A stretch of DNA of 64,000 nt from Trichaptum fuscoviolaceum (GCA_910574455.1 CAJSYZ010000001.1:3331424-3395423); one strand, 5' to 3'. Positions 22,720 through 32,992 are shown, counted from the stretch's first letter. A program made the numbers and translations. Notes: generated from the letters alone by a model not told the origin.

Positions 22720-24200
22720 CATTTATAAACTATGTATCTCCGCACTATACTGTAGTATTATATCGCACTAGGATATCACTGTTCATTCATATTTAGATCA
22801 TACCCTACACCGGGTGCTATCTCTTTAAGCGACAGAAGAACAACCCCGAGTCCCCGACGCATGTCGGCCCGCCCAAGGCGGGATATCAGTCACTTCTTTT
22901 CAAGAAGACGCACCAATGAAATCGATGCCGATTTCTGACAGCACTGCACTGAACCTAGTAGCTGCGCAGCAGGACGTAATATATACGTTTCACAGGCGAT
23001 GAGTGAATCGGCACTTGAGCGTGCTTGACGTCAATCACGACACTGACATGCCTCCGAATCCGAGGAAGTGGTTGCTCGCACTCGTCACAAATCGCAGGTT
23101 ACAGAGGTCCTTCCGTGGTATGAAATCTGAATGAACACCAGTGAAAGAGCCAAACTGCGGAGACATGTCGAACGAGGCTGGCGATGTGAGCATGTGAGCC
23201 AGAACCATGGGAGCCATTGCGCAAGAAAGAAGAAGCCGACCAGATGCATGGGATTGGTTTCTGCATCAACAAGGCGCTGAGGTGGGAAAGGGGACCCTGA
23301 ATAGTCCGCGTATCAACAGGCGGTGAGAGGAAGCAGATCCAGTTACGATCGCAAGTAGAATGGCGGCGCGTGGCGCTAGAACTCATCAAACTGATTTGAC
23401 GCGAGGCGTTGCTGCGGATGGCGGGACATGGAAGAGTCAATTCTCCGCCTACTCCAAGTAAAGACGTGCTTCATAAGGCATCGATGGCAGGGGTGGCCAC
23501 AATCGCCTCGGGAAGATATAGAACAAAACGAAGCGCGTTGTTCCATCGAGTTCGCTCGCACGAAAGATATTGGAGATAAGAAACATCTCACGTCAGACAA
23601 CACTGTGAAAAACAAAAAGGGCTCAGCTGGTCAAGGGGCATAACGGGCAGAGAAAAGTTTGCGCACGAAAGATAGCCAGAATAGGTCCGTGAAAGATCGG
23701 CGAGTGACATTCTCACACCTGAAGGCGCACTCATGTAAACCGTGCGAGTGTCAAACCGCCTCTCTTTCGAAATGGCCGTTGGAGGCGCGTAAACAATATC
23801 CGAGGAATGGTGCTAGCGCTGCGTTTCTATTCGCAAAAAAGGCGGTGTTAAAACCACAGAAGATTCCCGATCAGTTTTATGGAACGTACTTGCGTCGGCA
23901 TGTTGTCCAAATCCGGTAAAAATCCGCCTGTGAGCGTGCATTCCCAAGGAGTGGAAGCAGTCGGCATAGTACGTGAGAGAGACATCTTCTCATCGGGTGC
24001 TTGAGCGTGCCACAAGCAACATGGCATCAGCAGATTTGTCTCGTAGTGGTCGGCGTGCCTTCTCCGCAGGCAGTGGCGGGTATAATAGTTGACGCTCCCA
24101 CTTCCTCCCCTTCTCCCACATCCCTCTGGTACTCCCCCCTTCAGACCGTCAAGGCAACGCAGTCGTACTCCAAAAATCCTACCTTACGATCCTCTTCACG
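22720..24200. other. Gene-poor intergenic region
   Basis: About 1.5 kb with base composition close to genic DNA but no supported gene. Several short frames overlap on both strands (23099-23440 and 23376-23615 minus, 23428-23643 plus) without recognisable product. A GCCCGCC-AA-GGCGGG hairpin sits at about 22867-22882. From 24080 the sequence becomes C/T-rich and forms the leader of the cupredoxin gene. Confidence 0.4.
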
Positions 24201-25246
24201 ATGCGCTTCGCCTCTGTCTCCGCTTTCCTCCTCCCCGCCTTCGTCGCTGCTCAATACTACGGCCCAGCGCCGGGTCCAGCTGGGGGCAGTAGCAGCTCAA
24301 CCACTGCTGCCGCAAATGCAGCTCCGTCTGCGCCACCAAGCACGACCGGTTTCGTCAACGTTGATGTCGCCCCTGGAGGCAACATACAGTTCAACCCCAA
24401 CAATTTCAATGCATCGAACGGCACTGTTGTTACATTCTACTTCCCCACGTCAGTATGCTTCTACTCCGAAAATAAAACACTTGAACTCACGGACAGGCTT
24501 TGAATTAGGTCGAGTCTTACGCACTCGGTAACCCAGTCGTCGTTTGCGGAGCCATGTACACCCCTTGCAGCAAACTCCACCACCGGGACGGCAGCTGGAT
24601 TTGACTCTGGCCTTCAGCAGGCCGTGCAATTCTCCATTACCATCACCGACGACACCAAGCGTATGTTTTGGCACTAAATTTTTGAGAAAGTCTCTATTGG
24701 CGGTTCTCACGCGCAGTATTTTAGCTATTTGGTTCCACTGCAAGCAGGTGCAGCACTGCGGTCTTGGAATGGTTGGGTGAGTATTTCACAACAACATCTC
24801 AAACAGGCGTACAAAATTACTTACTATCTATAAACTTAGTGCCATTAACGCGCCTGCTTCCGGCAACACGTTCTCGGCCTTCCAGTCCGCGGCGATGGCT
24901 ATCGGTTCGAATGAGCCGCAGGTGTGTAGATCCTGCGTCCTGCCAAAGTTATAGTCTGGAGTATCTCACCTTCTGCATGCAGGAAACCGACAACGGCCCT
25001 GTCTTGGCTGGTGTGGGCGCGTCTGCAGCTGCGTCGCCGTCCAACACCGCGACCGGCGCCGCATCTTCTCCAAGCAGCACTGGATCTCCATCAAGTACAT
25101 CTCTTTCAAAGTCTCCATCAAGTTCATCAAGCTCATCTGATTCTTCCCCTTCTCCCACTTCCTCTTCTTCAGGTGCATCTCGTGTTGCTGCATCGGGTGT
25201 CCTTGCACTCGCGGGCGCTGCTTTGTCCATGATCGTCTTCGCATAA
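24201..25246 (+). CDS. Secreted cupredoxin-domain protein with Ser-rich GPI-type tail
   Basis: Extracellular blue-copper-like protein of the serine-rich fungal group, expected on the cell surface; function mostly unknown. The start MRFASVSAFLLPAFVAAQYY is a clean signal peptide. After a Gly/Ser/Ala linker comes the cupredoxin fold: VNVDVAPGGNIQFNPNNF, GTVVTFYFPT, then across an intron LTHSVTQSSFAEPCTPL, QAVQFSITITDD and, after another intron, PIWFHCKQVQHCGLGMVGAI. The four type-1 copper ligands appear present: His of THSVTQ, then Cys, His and Met of FHCKQVQHCGLGM. A tail of about 70 Ser/Pro/Thr residues ends in a hydrophobic stretch (GVLALAGAALSMIVFA), as in GPI-anchored proteins. Copper binding and anchoring are inferred. 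Confidence 0.88.
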
Positions 25247-26139
25247 GCTTGGTTACGTAGTTGCGTATCGAGAGCCACCAGATGGATAGCACGTTAGAGA
25301 GTTGACGACAGTATTCCTGCGATGAGTCCAGGAGACATGATGATTCTTTTAATGTAATGTCCATACGTAGTTCAGCCCAGCATTGTTGTGGGTCGGCATA
25401 GACTATTTTATTCTTGAAACAGAGAGGGTCCAAGGGTCTGACAGTTCATTAAACTAGAGCAAAGACTGCGCAAGGCTACGAAGTGCCATCCAGATCGTAT
25501 AGAAGACTCTTGATACACTCATCGAGCGATGAAGTGTGTTTTGTTGAATAGAAAACTCCGTGGAGATACTGTCCTGTATAACATCATATTTGTCTGTGAA
25601 ACATTGGGGGTTAATCTCTGAATATTCAAGAGGCGTCGAGACGAGATTAACTATTTTTCGTGCAGCTAGTAACGTCGTCGGTGTTGCAGTACGACTTGAA
25701 GTTGCCTGGCTTGTTTGTGGTTGTATGGCAACAGTGAACGCCCTGCTCACGCGGCCGCGCAATACCGAGCGGCTACTTGAACCCAGAACTTGAACGTCAA
25801 CTGTTACTGTACATCATTTTCACTATTTTTTTTTCAGGTCTTTCCGTACTTTAACGTCTTATCTGCTTCATTTCTAATGCTCATCGAGCCCCAATAGCGT
25901 AGGGCTTTGGAACCGGCCCTACTTAGGGTGAACTACGGGACACGGACTGTGTTTTTACATGGTGGTACGAACCTTTCGGTAAGTACGCTGGGGAGTTTGT
26001 GTGTTGACTGCATCCTTAGCGACCAACTTTCAAGGACCGTGGTAGTAATGTTTCTATGAATGATTAAGAGGACTTACGCTCAATCACTTACTTTGCTTTA
26101 CTACCTCAGGCTTAAAGGATCAGAGAATGTCTTTATGTA
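25247..26139. other. Intergenic, no supported gene
   Basis: About 900 bases after the cupredoxin gene. Frames at 25454-25762 (minus) and 25560-25793 (plus) have no recognisable product. A T9 run lies near 25828. Together with the next 1 kb this begins the repeat-rich, gene-poor interval. Confidence 0.35.
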
Positions 26140-26760
26140 ATGTGACAACATCTATGGGTATGCGGACAAACACAGCAAATACCAGGATCCAAATGCGCAA
26201 CAGCGGGCGAAGGGCGTCACGAATTACATACTCTGGTCCCGGTTCCTCTTGCTGCGTTTGGGGCGTACGTCGCTTGACTTTGGTTCTGATACCCTTGTTG
26301 AGAGACACCTGGAGGTGATCCACCGGGCACATTGGTTGCACCTTCATCCCAGCAAGTATTCTGACCCATACCATCACGTTCCCGTGCATCTTGTCACATC
26401 GCCGAGCTCGCGTTATCGCTGCCATTTTGTCCGCCTCTTCTGTCCTGAATGCCCTGGTCATCATGGTTACTCTGGTACGAATGGCTTTGCGCTTCCGTGT
26501 CATTGAGGGTACCAACAGGTGAGCGGTTTCTAGCCCTGCAATGTTTAGCTATTCACGGCATTGTAGTCCGGCCTCCGATTCCCTGTGTATAATCGTTGAT
26601 CGTACATCCGCCTGGTAGCTCGATGTCAACACCACCAGAAGTTCCGCTTCCAGCCTCTTACGTCTGCTGCAACGGCATTACTGTCCCTTGTGCACTTATC
26701 CCGTCTGCGTGCCTCCTAGCTTCGCGCATATCCATATATTACGTGCCTAAATTCGATTCT
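26140..26760 (-). pseudogene. Probable decayed coding sequence, Gly/Gln/Asn-rich
   Basis: Read on the minus strand, several stretches have coding-like composition but are broken by stops. From about 26755: MREARRHADGISAQGTVMP then a TAA; next EAGSGTSGGVDIELPGGC and TINDYTQGIGGRTTMP; then, after possible intron sequence, SPVGTLNDTEAQSHSYQSNH and DDQGIQDRRGGQNGSDNASS; after an in-frame TGA, GATNVPGGSPPGVSQQGYQ. An overlapping frame (26120-26515) stays open for 131 codons and includes a hydrophobic run (LRPLLRIWILVFAVFV). It may be a dead gene, or a real gene whose introns I have not placed. Family unknown. Confidence 0.3.
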
Positions 26761-27186
26761 GGCTGACCGCTTTCGTGGCAATTCGAGTTGAAACACAACT
26801 AACATATATTTCGTTTCATTTGCTGTTGTTTTGGTGTTCGACTTATTATTCTAAAACCTGCTTCTGCTGGTGTCGTACATGACGGAGGCATCTAAAATAG
26901 TCACATTAGTCTGGAGCTTAAGGCTGCTTACATTCCTTCCACCTGATTCTAACTTTGGTACGGCTCATACGGACTCAGTCTTCACAAGTACTCTCGACGA
27001 CAATTGGCCTACTTTGTGCAGATTCACCAACATCGACAAATAAATCAACCGTTAAGTGTACATACATGATCTCAAGGTTTCACCCGGTCAAGGACAGGTG
27101 TAACGCCAATTCCGTCTAAATCGACATTTCATTGACGATGATCTGGCAAGTATGTAGTCGCTTTGCGTTTATCTCTCCGAATTCTT

Positions 27187-29172
27187 CCCGCTACCCCTTG
27201 GGTAGCTGGGTATTCTTAGGGTATGCAACTGTCTGTTTTTACCGCCAAAACTCATTTGGTCACGTGAAATTGCCTTATTTGGGGGGTCCTTGGATATATA
27301 TGGGCAGATTTCGATATATAAGTCTACTATGCTCACATGACAATGACAAAGATATGCAAGTTATGTAAAGTACTGTCTCGGGTGTTTCCGAGACACCGCA
27401 GCAGTCCTCGCCGTCGTCGCCAACGCTGGCCTAATCTTTTCTTGGCTTTCTTGTACGTCGGACTCACGTATTAACACTCCTAATGGTGACGCGTCCTTGT
27501 GAGTTTCTTATTGATTCCTCTTTCACCTATCCTACATGTTCATGACATTGCTAATGTTTTGTGTTTTTGTCAATCTTCTACGACTTGACCTGCCAGGATC
27601 TGCCGCCCGCCTTTGAAGACTTGCACTCCGCTTTCTTTGCTCTCCTCCTTCAGCTCATACTCAATGTCTCCCAAGACCGTTCGGTGCGGCTCGTAGCCAG
27701 TGTCTATCTCAAGAACACGATCAAACGGCGATGGGACTCGCCTTTGGCGGACGCAGAGAATACGCAGCTGAAGGGTCAGCTGGTTATCGCGCTTTCGGGT
27801 CCAGCGGACAAGACATTACGAGCGCAGGTTGCGGAGGCCGTATCCATTGTCGCAAAGTACGATTTCCCCGAGCAGTGGCCAGATCTCATCAATCAGCTCA
27901 TCTCTTCACTCTCACCCGACGCTGCAAATTATCCAACAAACGTCTCTGTTCTCGAAACTGCCCACTCGATCTTCGCGCCTTGGCGTTCTGAAATACACTC
28001 GGACTCGCTCTACAAGACAATCAACTTCATTTTGAGCCGCTTCTCGGGCACCTTCCTCCAAATCTTCGAACGCACCGCCACCAATCTTCTGAATGGATCG
28101 GGAACTGAAGCGATGGCGCAGGCTCAGGTCGTGCTTCTGTCAATCTTCTACGACTTGACGTGCCAGGATCTGCCGCCCACCTCTGAGGACTCGCACTCCG
28201 CTTTCTTTGGTGCTGAGCAGGGAGTGCTCACCAAGTTCCTTGCTTGGAACCTCGAGAACATGCCCACCGGCATTTGTCACAGCTGTGGGGGCTTCTCGGT
28301 GGAGGCCAGAGATCTGGAATCGCATATGTCAGACTGGTCAGTCAGGGACTACACTTCCTCAGTACGGTCATCCGATCAGGAAACTACAAGGCAACATTTA
28401 CGGAAAGGGAGACGATTAAGGTTGTGATCAAAGGCGTAGTTGTCCCCAATGTCACATTACGAGGTACGCAAGCTTCTTCTTTCATCGCGCTCATCTTTTT
28501 ACTGATATTATCTTGACCTGCAGAACACGTAGCGGAACAATTTGAGGACGATCCTCTGGAGTACGTCCGAGTTGTCCTTTCTTTCGCGGTGTCCCCTTGG
28601 TCCAGCGGTTTGACTGCGAAGGGAACCACGTGGCGACAAGCTGCAGCCAATGTTCTCCCTGTACTCGTTGCCTCAGGTTTCGAGGCTGAGACAACCGAAG
28701 TCCTCTTAACGCTAGTAGGGAACAGACTGGAGGAGTACAACAGGAAGAAGGGTGACAAGGAGAGTTGGAAGAGGAAGGATGAGAGTGTATACCTGCTCAC
28801 GGTGGTGGCAACTGTTGGCACAACAGCTCAGGTGAGTGATGCAAATCGTTTAGGAGGAACCATGAATAATTTTGTGGATCTATAGCTAGGTGTTACAAGC
28901 ACGAATGCTCTCGTGGACGTCATGCAGTTCTTCTTGCAACATGTGTACGAGGACCTACAAGCCGATGAGAACTCCGTGCATCCAATTCTCCAGGTTGATG
29001 TGATTTGCTTTTTGTACCCCTTCCGAAATCAGGTGTGTAATTATAACATAATAGAATTTTGTATGTACGGATGTAAAGAAGAAAAAATGTTTTTTCTCTC
29101 TAACAATAACCTCACACCCATCCACGGGTAGCGGGCTCTGCTGTGAGGAACTCGCAGCCACTAACTGCTTTT
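27187..29172. mobile_element. Repeat unit 1 with captured CSE1 gene fragment
   Basis: Starts with CCCGCTACCCCTTGGGTAG (27187) and a conserved block through GGGTATGCAAC (27229) and GGTCACGTGAAATTGCC (near 27260). Its right side has the conserved block from about 29049 (TAGAATTTTGTATGTACGG), TAACAATAACCTCAC, then GGGTAGCGGG at 29126-29135, followed by a hairpin GCTGTGAG-GAA-CTCGCAGC (29140-29158). The same left and right blocks occur in unit 2, but the cargo between them differs. The outer CCCGCTACC and GGTAGCGGG are inverted copies, as expected of terminal inverted repeats. There is no transposase gene, so this would be non-autonomous. Exact ends and target duplications are not resolved. Confidence 0.6.
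27561..29034 (+). pseudogene. Broken fragment of exportin-2 (CSE1/CAS) gene
   Basis: Cargo of repeat unit 1. The translation clearly matches the N-terminal half of CSE1, the exportin that recycles importin-alpha: LLLQLILNVSQDRSVRLVAS, VYLKNTIKRRWDSPLA, FPEQWPDLINQLISSL, VSVLETAHSIFAPWRSEI and YDLTCQDLPP. A later part in another frame reads VWGLLGGGQ-like, FLSTVIRSGNYKATF, VVVPNVTLREHVAEQFEDDP, ESVYLLTVVATVGTTAQ and VHPILQVD. There is no start, the centre is deleted and frameshifted near 28260, and the C-terminal half is missing; it stops at FRNQ against repeat sequence. A piece encoding YDLTCQDLPP is present twice (27569-27639 and 28139-28209). Two introns are still present (after CTGCGAG-type LRE codons and before LGVTSTNALVDV), so it was copied from DNA, not from mRNA. 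Confidence 0.8.
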
Positions 29173-30540
29173 CCCGCTACCCCTTGGGTAGCTGGGTATT
29201 CTTAGGGTATGCAACCGTGTCCAGCGCCTGCCAAAAGTCAAATGGTCACGTGAAATTGCCTTATATGTTAAACCTGCCTATTAAAGAAGGCGTTCGATTC
29301 GAATATTCTGATGCACTCAATTACTAATAATGACGCAATCTGAGACATTGCGCCTCGCGTAGTCCTCGCCATCGTCGCCAACGCTTCACGTTCGTCTTGT
29401 TTCTTCTCCGTCGTCTTCAGCAGCGAGACATGTCTTCGCTATCGCAATCAAACGGCTAGTTGCAGGCGCTTTTTCAAAGCCAAAGTCAGAATGGTATACA
29501 GGGTAAGCAAGCATCAAACTCACGAATGAACGGCCACTCACATCATGATCTGGTTGCACAGCATCTTTCAAGCAAAAGTGCCAACTACAGGGCACATGAC
29601 GCTTCGTCTTACGGGCATACAGAGCGCACGCACCGCATGCTTGCGCGTGCCCTGCAAAGTCGCTCGCCAGCGTTTAGCGCCCGACCCAACTGTAGCATCT
29701 GAACTTGCTCAGAACGAGGCGATGACGGCTGCAGCAACTGTCCGCAAGCCGCGGTTACCCCATCACCGCACATCCAGCACATATGGCAACGATGTTAAGA
29801 AAAGGCGTTGATCATAAGGAGGCTGGAAGTGAAGTGTAAGTGACATGCCATTTCTTGTGGCCGAGCATTGCGCAACTCCCTCTTCCCCGTCTTTCTTCCG
29901 TCTTCGACGCTCTGCCTCCCATTTTTTAACCCACTTCTCTATTTTGCCTCTACAAGCCGCACTCCCAATATTGATAGTCGCAATCATCTTTTAGCACGAA
30001 TGCTGTCAATCCAATGGAACTCGAGTGCTCGGAGTAAGGTACTGAGCTTAGCAGGGGAATTTTGCGCGGGGTGCAGGTGTAGGTAAGTAAAGGGCAGACG
30101 GGATTGCTGTCTGGCGAGGATTTGTGGAATGGAGGGCGAGAGGTCTGTGCCCGTTGGAGTGTGTATGTCCATCCTGTGGGTTTGTTTGCGACAGCGCGAG
30201 ACCACCGGCCTTTCCATTGTCCATATAGTCCTGGAAGCGGTTGGAGGCAACCATGCCGAAAGGGACTACTTGCATGCTCGTCCACGCGCTTGAAGCAAAA
30301 CTCATGCAGGCCTTCCGCGACATCTCGAGGGGTGTTTCAGTTCTCGCCCCCGAAGACAATCAGCGACATTGCAAAACAAACATTCAAGCATTCGGAAGAT
30401 GAGTTTAATGATACTAATAGAATTTTGTATGTATGGAAGTAAAGAGAAAAATGTTTTTGTGTTTCTCTAACAATAACTTCACCACCATCCACGGGTAGCG
30501 GGCTCTGCTGTGAGCAACTCACAGCCACTAACTGCTTGTT
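29173..30540. mobile_element. Repeat unit 2 with different, unidentified cargo
   Basis: Left block at 29173-29263 is nearly identical to that of unit 1 (CCCGCTACCCCTTGGGTAG, GGGTATGCAAC, GGTCACGTGAAATTGCCTTA). Both units also share AGTCCTCGCC-[G/A]-TCGTCGCCAACGCT (27403-27427 and 29361-29385). The right block is 30414-30540 and includes TAGAATTTTGTATGTATGG, CTAACAATAACTTCAC, GGGTAGCGGG (30493-30502) and the perfect hairpin GCTGTGAG-CAA-CTCACAGC (30507-30525). The interior (29400-30400) has short coding-like stretches, for example plus-strand SSLSQSNG, a stop and LQALFQSQSQNGIQ, and minus-strand VPFGMVASNRFQDYMDNGKA. These look like pieces of other cellular genes; I cannot name them. Confidence 0.55.
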
Positions 30541-31115
30541 CCCGCTACCCCTAGCGGGTTCTAAAGGCGTACTGATTGTCACTTTTTTCAGTCAAAACCT
30601 TATTTATCACGTGAATGTCATGTGCCTTTAGTCTAGGCCGGCCTTTCGGTAAATACAAAGTGCCGAACTTAGGTTCACTTACAAGTTACTTAAATTGCTT
30701 ACAATGGATGCATTAAGTTAATTAAGTTTACTTAAGTCCAATTGATCTCAAATAGCACAGTCTCTGTATCCGGGTTCAAGTTGCGCGAGCGAAGCGAGCG
30801 CGGCGGACAAGGATGCCACACAGATTCATTTTCACATATAATATCTTGTATAAATTATAATCACTAAATTGGTACTTACAAGTTACTTATATTATTCACA
30901 ATGTATGGTCTCTGTGCGACTCGGTGTCCGAGAACGGGGGCGCGAGCAAAGCGAGCGCGCCGGACGAGGACGCGGACGGCCTCCTTTCATTTGCATAAAA
31001 AAGATTCTTATAACTTATAATCATTGTCACATATGTATATATAAGAAATTTATACATTCTAAAATGTAATAGAACTACCCAACATTGGTAGCGGGCTCTG
31101 CTGTGCACCCACAGC
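30541..31115. mobile_element. Repeat unit 3, short, without gene cargo
   Basis: Begins with CCCGCTA-CCCC-TAGCGGG, a perfect 7-bp hairpin, directly after unit 2. It ends with GGTAGCGGGCTCTGCTGTG (31087-31105), the same 19 bases as the right end of units 1 and 2, followed by a hairpin GCTGTG-CACC-CACAGC. The interior is AT-rich and holds two related AT blocks each followed by GCGCGAGC[G/A]AAGCGAGCGCG (30783-30802 and 30940-30959). No coding sequence is seen. Confidence 0.45.
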
Positions 31116-31555
31116 GTTCGCAAATAATTTGACAACATAAAGAAAATCCCATAGTTTTCTGTCGGCTGACTCACGGCCAAACTCAGGCTAATGCCATTTT
31201 ACGACTCAAAAGGACTCAAGGTGTTGATGTTCGGTCGCACTCAGATCACACAGGCACACAAGACAATTCCGGGTGGGTTTCTCTACCCATCCCGTAAAAA
31301 AAAAATCGGTGAGGGTATTTTCCCATCTCCCGACCAAAAAAAAAATTAAATCCGATATCCCGCTTGAAGGACACCACACTGCATATGGCCCCGCTAGCCT
31401 TGGAGGGATGACCGACTACCAAGTTTAAACCAATTGTGGTCTTGCTACCGTGAAAGCAGTGTCCGGTGCGAGGATCGGACTCGCCCGACTGTGATCCGAG
31501 GTATCTACCCTCTCCTACTGATTCTAATCGCCAGGTGCTGGTGTCGGTGGCCCCG
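31116..31555. repeat. Hairpin plus A10 modules and low-complexity DNA
   Basis: Two successive modules of GC hairpin followed by exactly ten A. The first is CGGGTGGGT...ACCCATCCCG (31270-31294) with A10 at 31296-31305. The second is GGTGAGGG...CCCATCTCCCGACC (31307-31335) with A10 at 31336-31345. The rest of this stretch has no gene. Confidence 0.5.
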
Positions 31556-31768
31556 AGTGAAGAGTGCGTGTGGCGGAGTCCGAGGAGTGGAAACGGCGTC
31601 ACGACTACGACACAACGAGGGCCATGCTGGCGGAGGCACGACGATGCGGCGGTGGAAACCGGCACCCTGGCGCCTTAGTGTCGGAGGCCCCTAGTGAAGA
31701 GTGCGTGTGGCGGAGTCCGAGGAGTGGAAACGGCGGCACGACTACGACACAACGAGGGCCATGCTGGA
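31556..31768. repeat. Tandem duplication, 136-base unit
   Basis: The block AGTGAAGAGTGCGTGTGGCG...AGGGCCATGCTGG occurs at about 31557-31632 and again at about 31693-31768, 136 bases apart, with one clear substitution (CGTCACG versus CGGCACG). Open frames across it (31564-32025, 31701-32348) are open only because of the repeat's GC-rich composition and carry no recognisable protein. Confidence 0.7.
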
Positions 31769-31943
31769 GCATAGGGCGGCGGTGGAAGTCGAGGGAGGTG
31801 GAGGTGAAAGGCCAAGAGGCGATGGGGCTTCGTCGCTCTGCCTTCGCCTCTTATATACCGTTGGGCTTTGCGTCGAACAAACAACCGCATTCGGGCGGTT
31901 GTGTTGTTTTGTTCTGGACGGTGTGGTGCTGTGTCGGTGGCAA

Positions 31944-32195
31944 GCCAATCACCGGTGCTCGAGGCTGGCACTTGTATCCAATCCGGCCGGAGGAGGGCTG
32001 GCCATCGTCAGCCTCACAAGGCTGATTGGTTGCAGGGACTCATCGTTGGATCCTTCGGACAGGCGATCTCGGCGTCATTGGCCTGGAGGAGGACCAACGG
32101 GTCGAAAGAGGGCAGGTAGCACGTCAATCACCAGTGTTCGTCAGTTTCGCAAGGCTGGTCGATTGCATGGGCTCATCGGTATGTCCTTCGGGATG
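31944..32195. repeat. Degenerate direct repeat
   Basis: A copy with CAATCACCGGTGCTCG, then CAAGGCTGATTGGTTGCAGG and ACTCATCGTTGGATCCTTCGG (31944-32061) is repeated, diverged and shortened, as CAATCACCAGTGTTCG, CAAGGCTGGTCGATTGCATG and GCTCATCGGTATGTCCTTCGG (32121-32191). It belongs to the rearranged repeat interval. Beyond it, to 32992, I see only a short Cys-rich frame (minus strand, 32737-32857) and no supported gene. Confidence 0.5.
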
Positions 32196-32992
32196 GGTAT
32201 CCCAGCCTACTGTTATCGTCTACAACCTATTCAAGTTGGTGTGGGGGATGAACAACGAGAAGTGCTCAAACCAATTTGCCAGGTGCCGTGTGCCTCAGAG
32301 CTTTGTTTTTTGAATAGAGCCGTCCGTAAATTACTCGTGTTTTCGTAGGTATACTGTTGACATGCTGACTTCTGTAGCCTACATGCTCTACTTTTCAGAG
32401 AGAAGCGATTTGGAGAAAATGCGATTTCAACCTCGAGTCGGAGTACAAACGACACTCGCGGAGATCGAATTGTGGGGTTCCAAGTCCGCCGTCTCCCATT
32501 CTGTGCGCCCTCGTCACTGGCATGCAAGATAAGGATGAAGAATGAAGAACACTAGATAGCATGAGTACTGTTGTAAATGAGCGTCCCCAGAGCTTATTTC
32601 TCAACTCAATGTCTGCAGTTTATTGGCTCACTGTGGATGGGCACGGTGTGAGTGTTCCGATGCCTTTATGATGTAACCGCAGACTCAAAAACTCGAAACA
32701 AGCAGGGCGTTGTCTTTCGACATAGGAGTTGTGTGTTTAGCAATTCAAAGTGGCTTGCTTGGCACCTCTACGCTTCCACTTACAAGCGTAATACGAAACA
32801 CATCGTTTGCGCTTGAGTGAAGTTCCTTTCGGCTTAGGACAGCGAACACATTCGACTGGCATTGTAAGTCTGCCCTCGGAACATTTTTTCCTGAACAGAC
32901 TCCTACAAGTAGTTATCATACAACTATCATCTTTCTTCACTTTCTCTTCAGTTCATCTCTCCACAGCCATCCCTGTATACGCAGTACTTATC

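Noticed and set aside
22720..24200. Possible gene on the minus strand (23099-23615)
   Set aside because: Two overlapping frames of about 100 codons with no shared splice path, start context or recognisable product.
27187..31115. CRISPR-like or LTR array
   Set aside because: The repeats are long, few and inverted at the ends, with no regular spacers and no LTR, gag or pol sequence.
31450..31530. tRNA- or SINE-like box near GAGGATCGGACTCGCC
   Set aside because: No cloverleaf could be formed and the A and B box spacing does not fit a tRNA promoter.
31564..32348. Two long overlapping plus-strand frames (153 and 215 codons)
   Set aside because: They are kept open by a GC-rich tandem duplication and encode shifted copies of the same repeat; no protein family.
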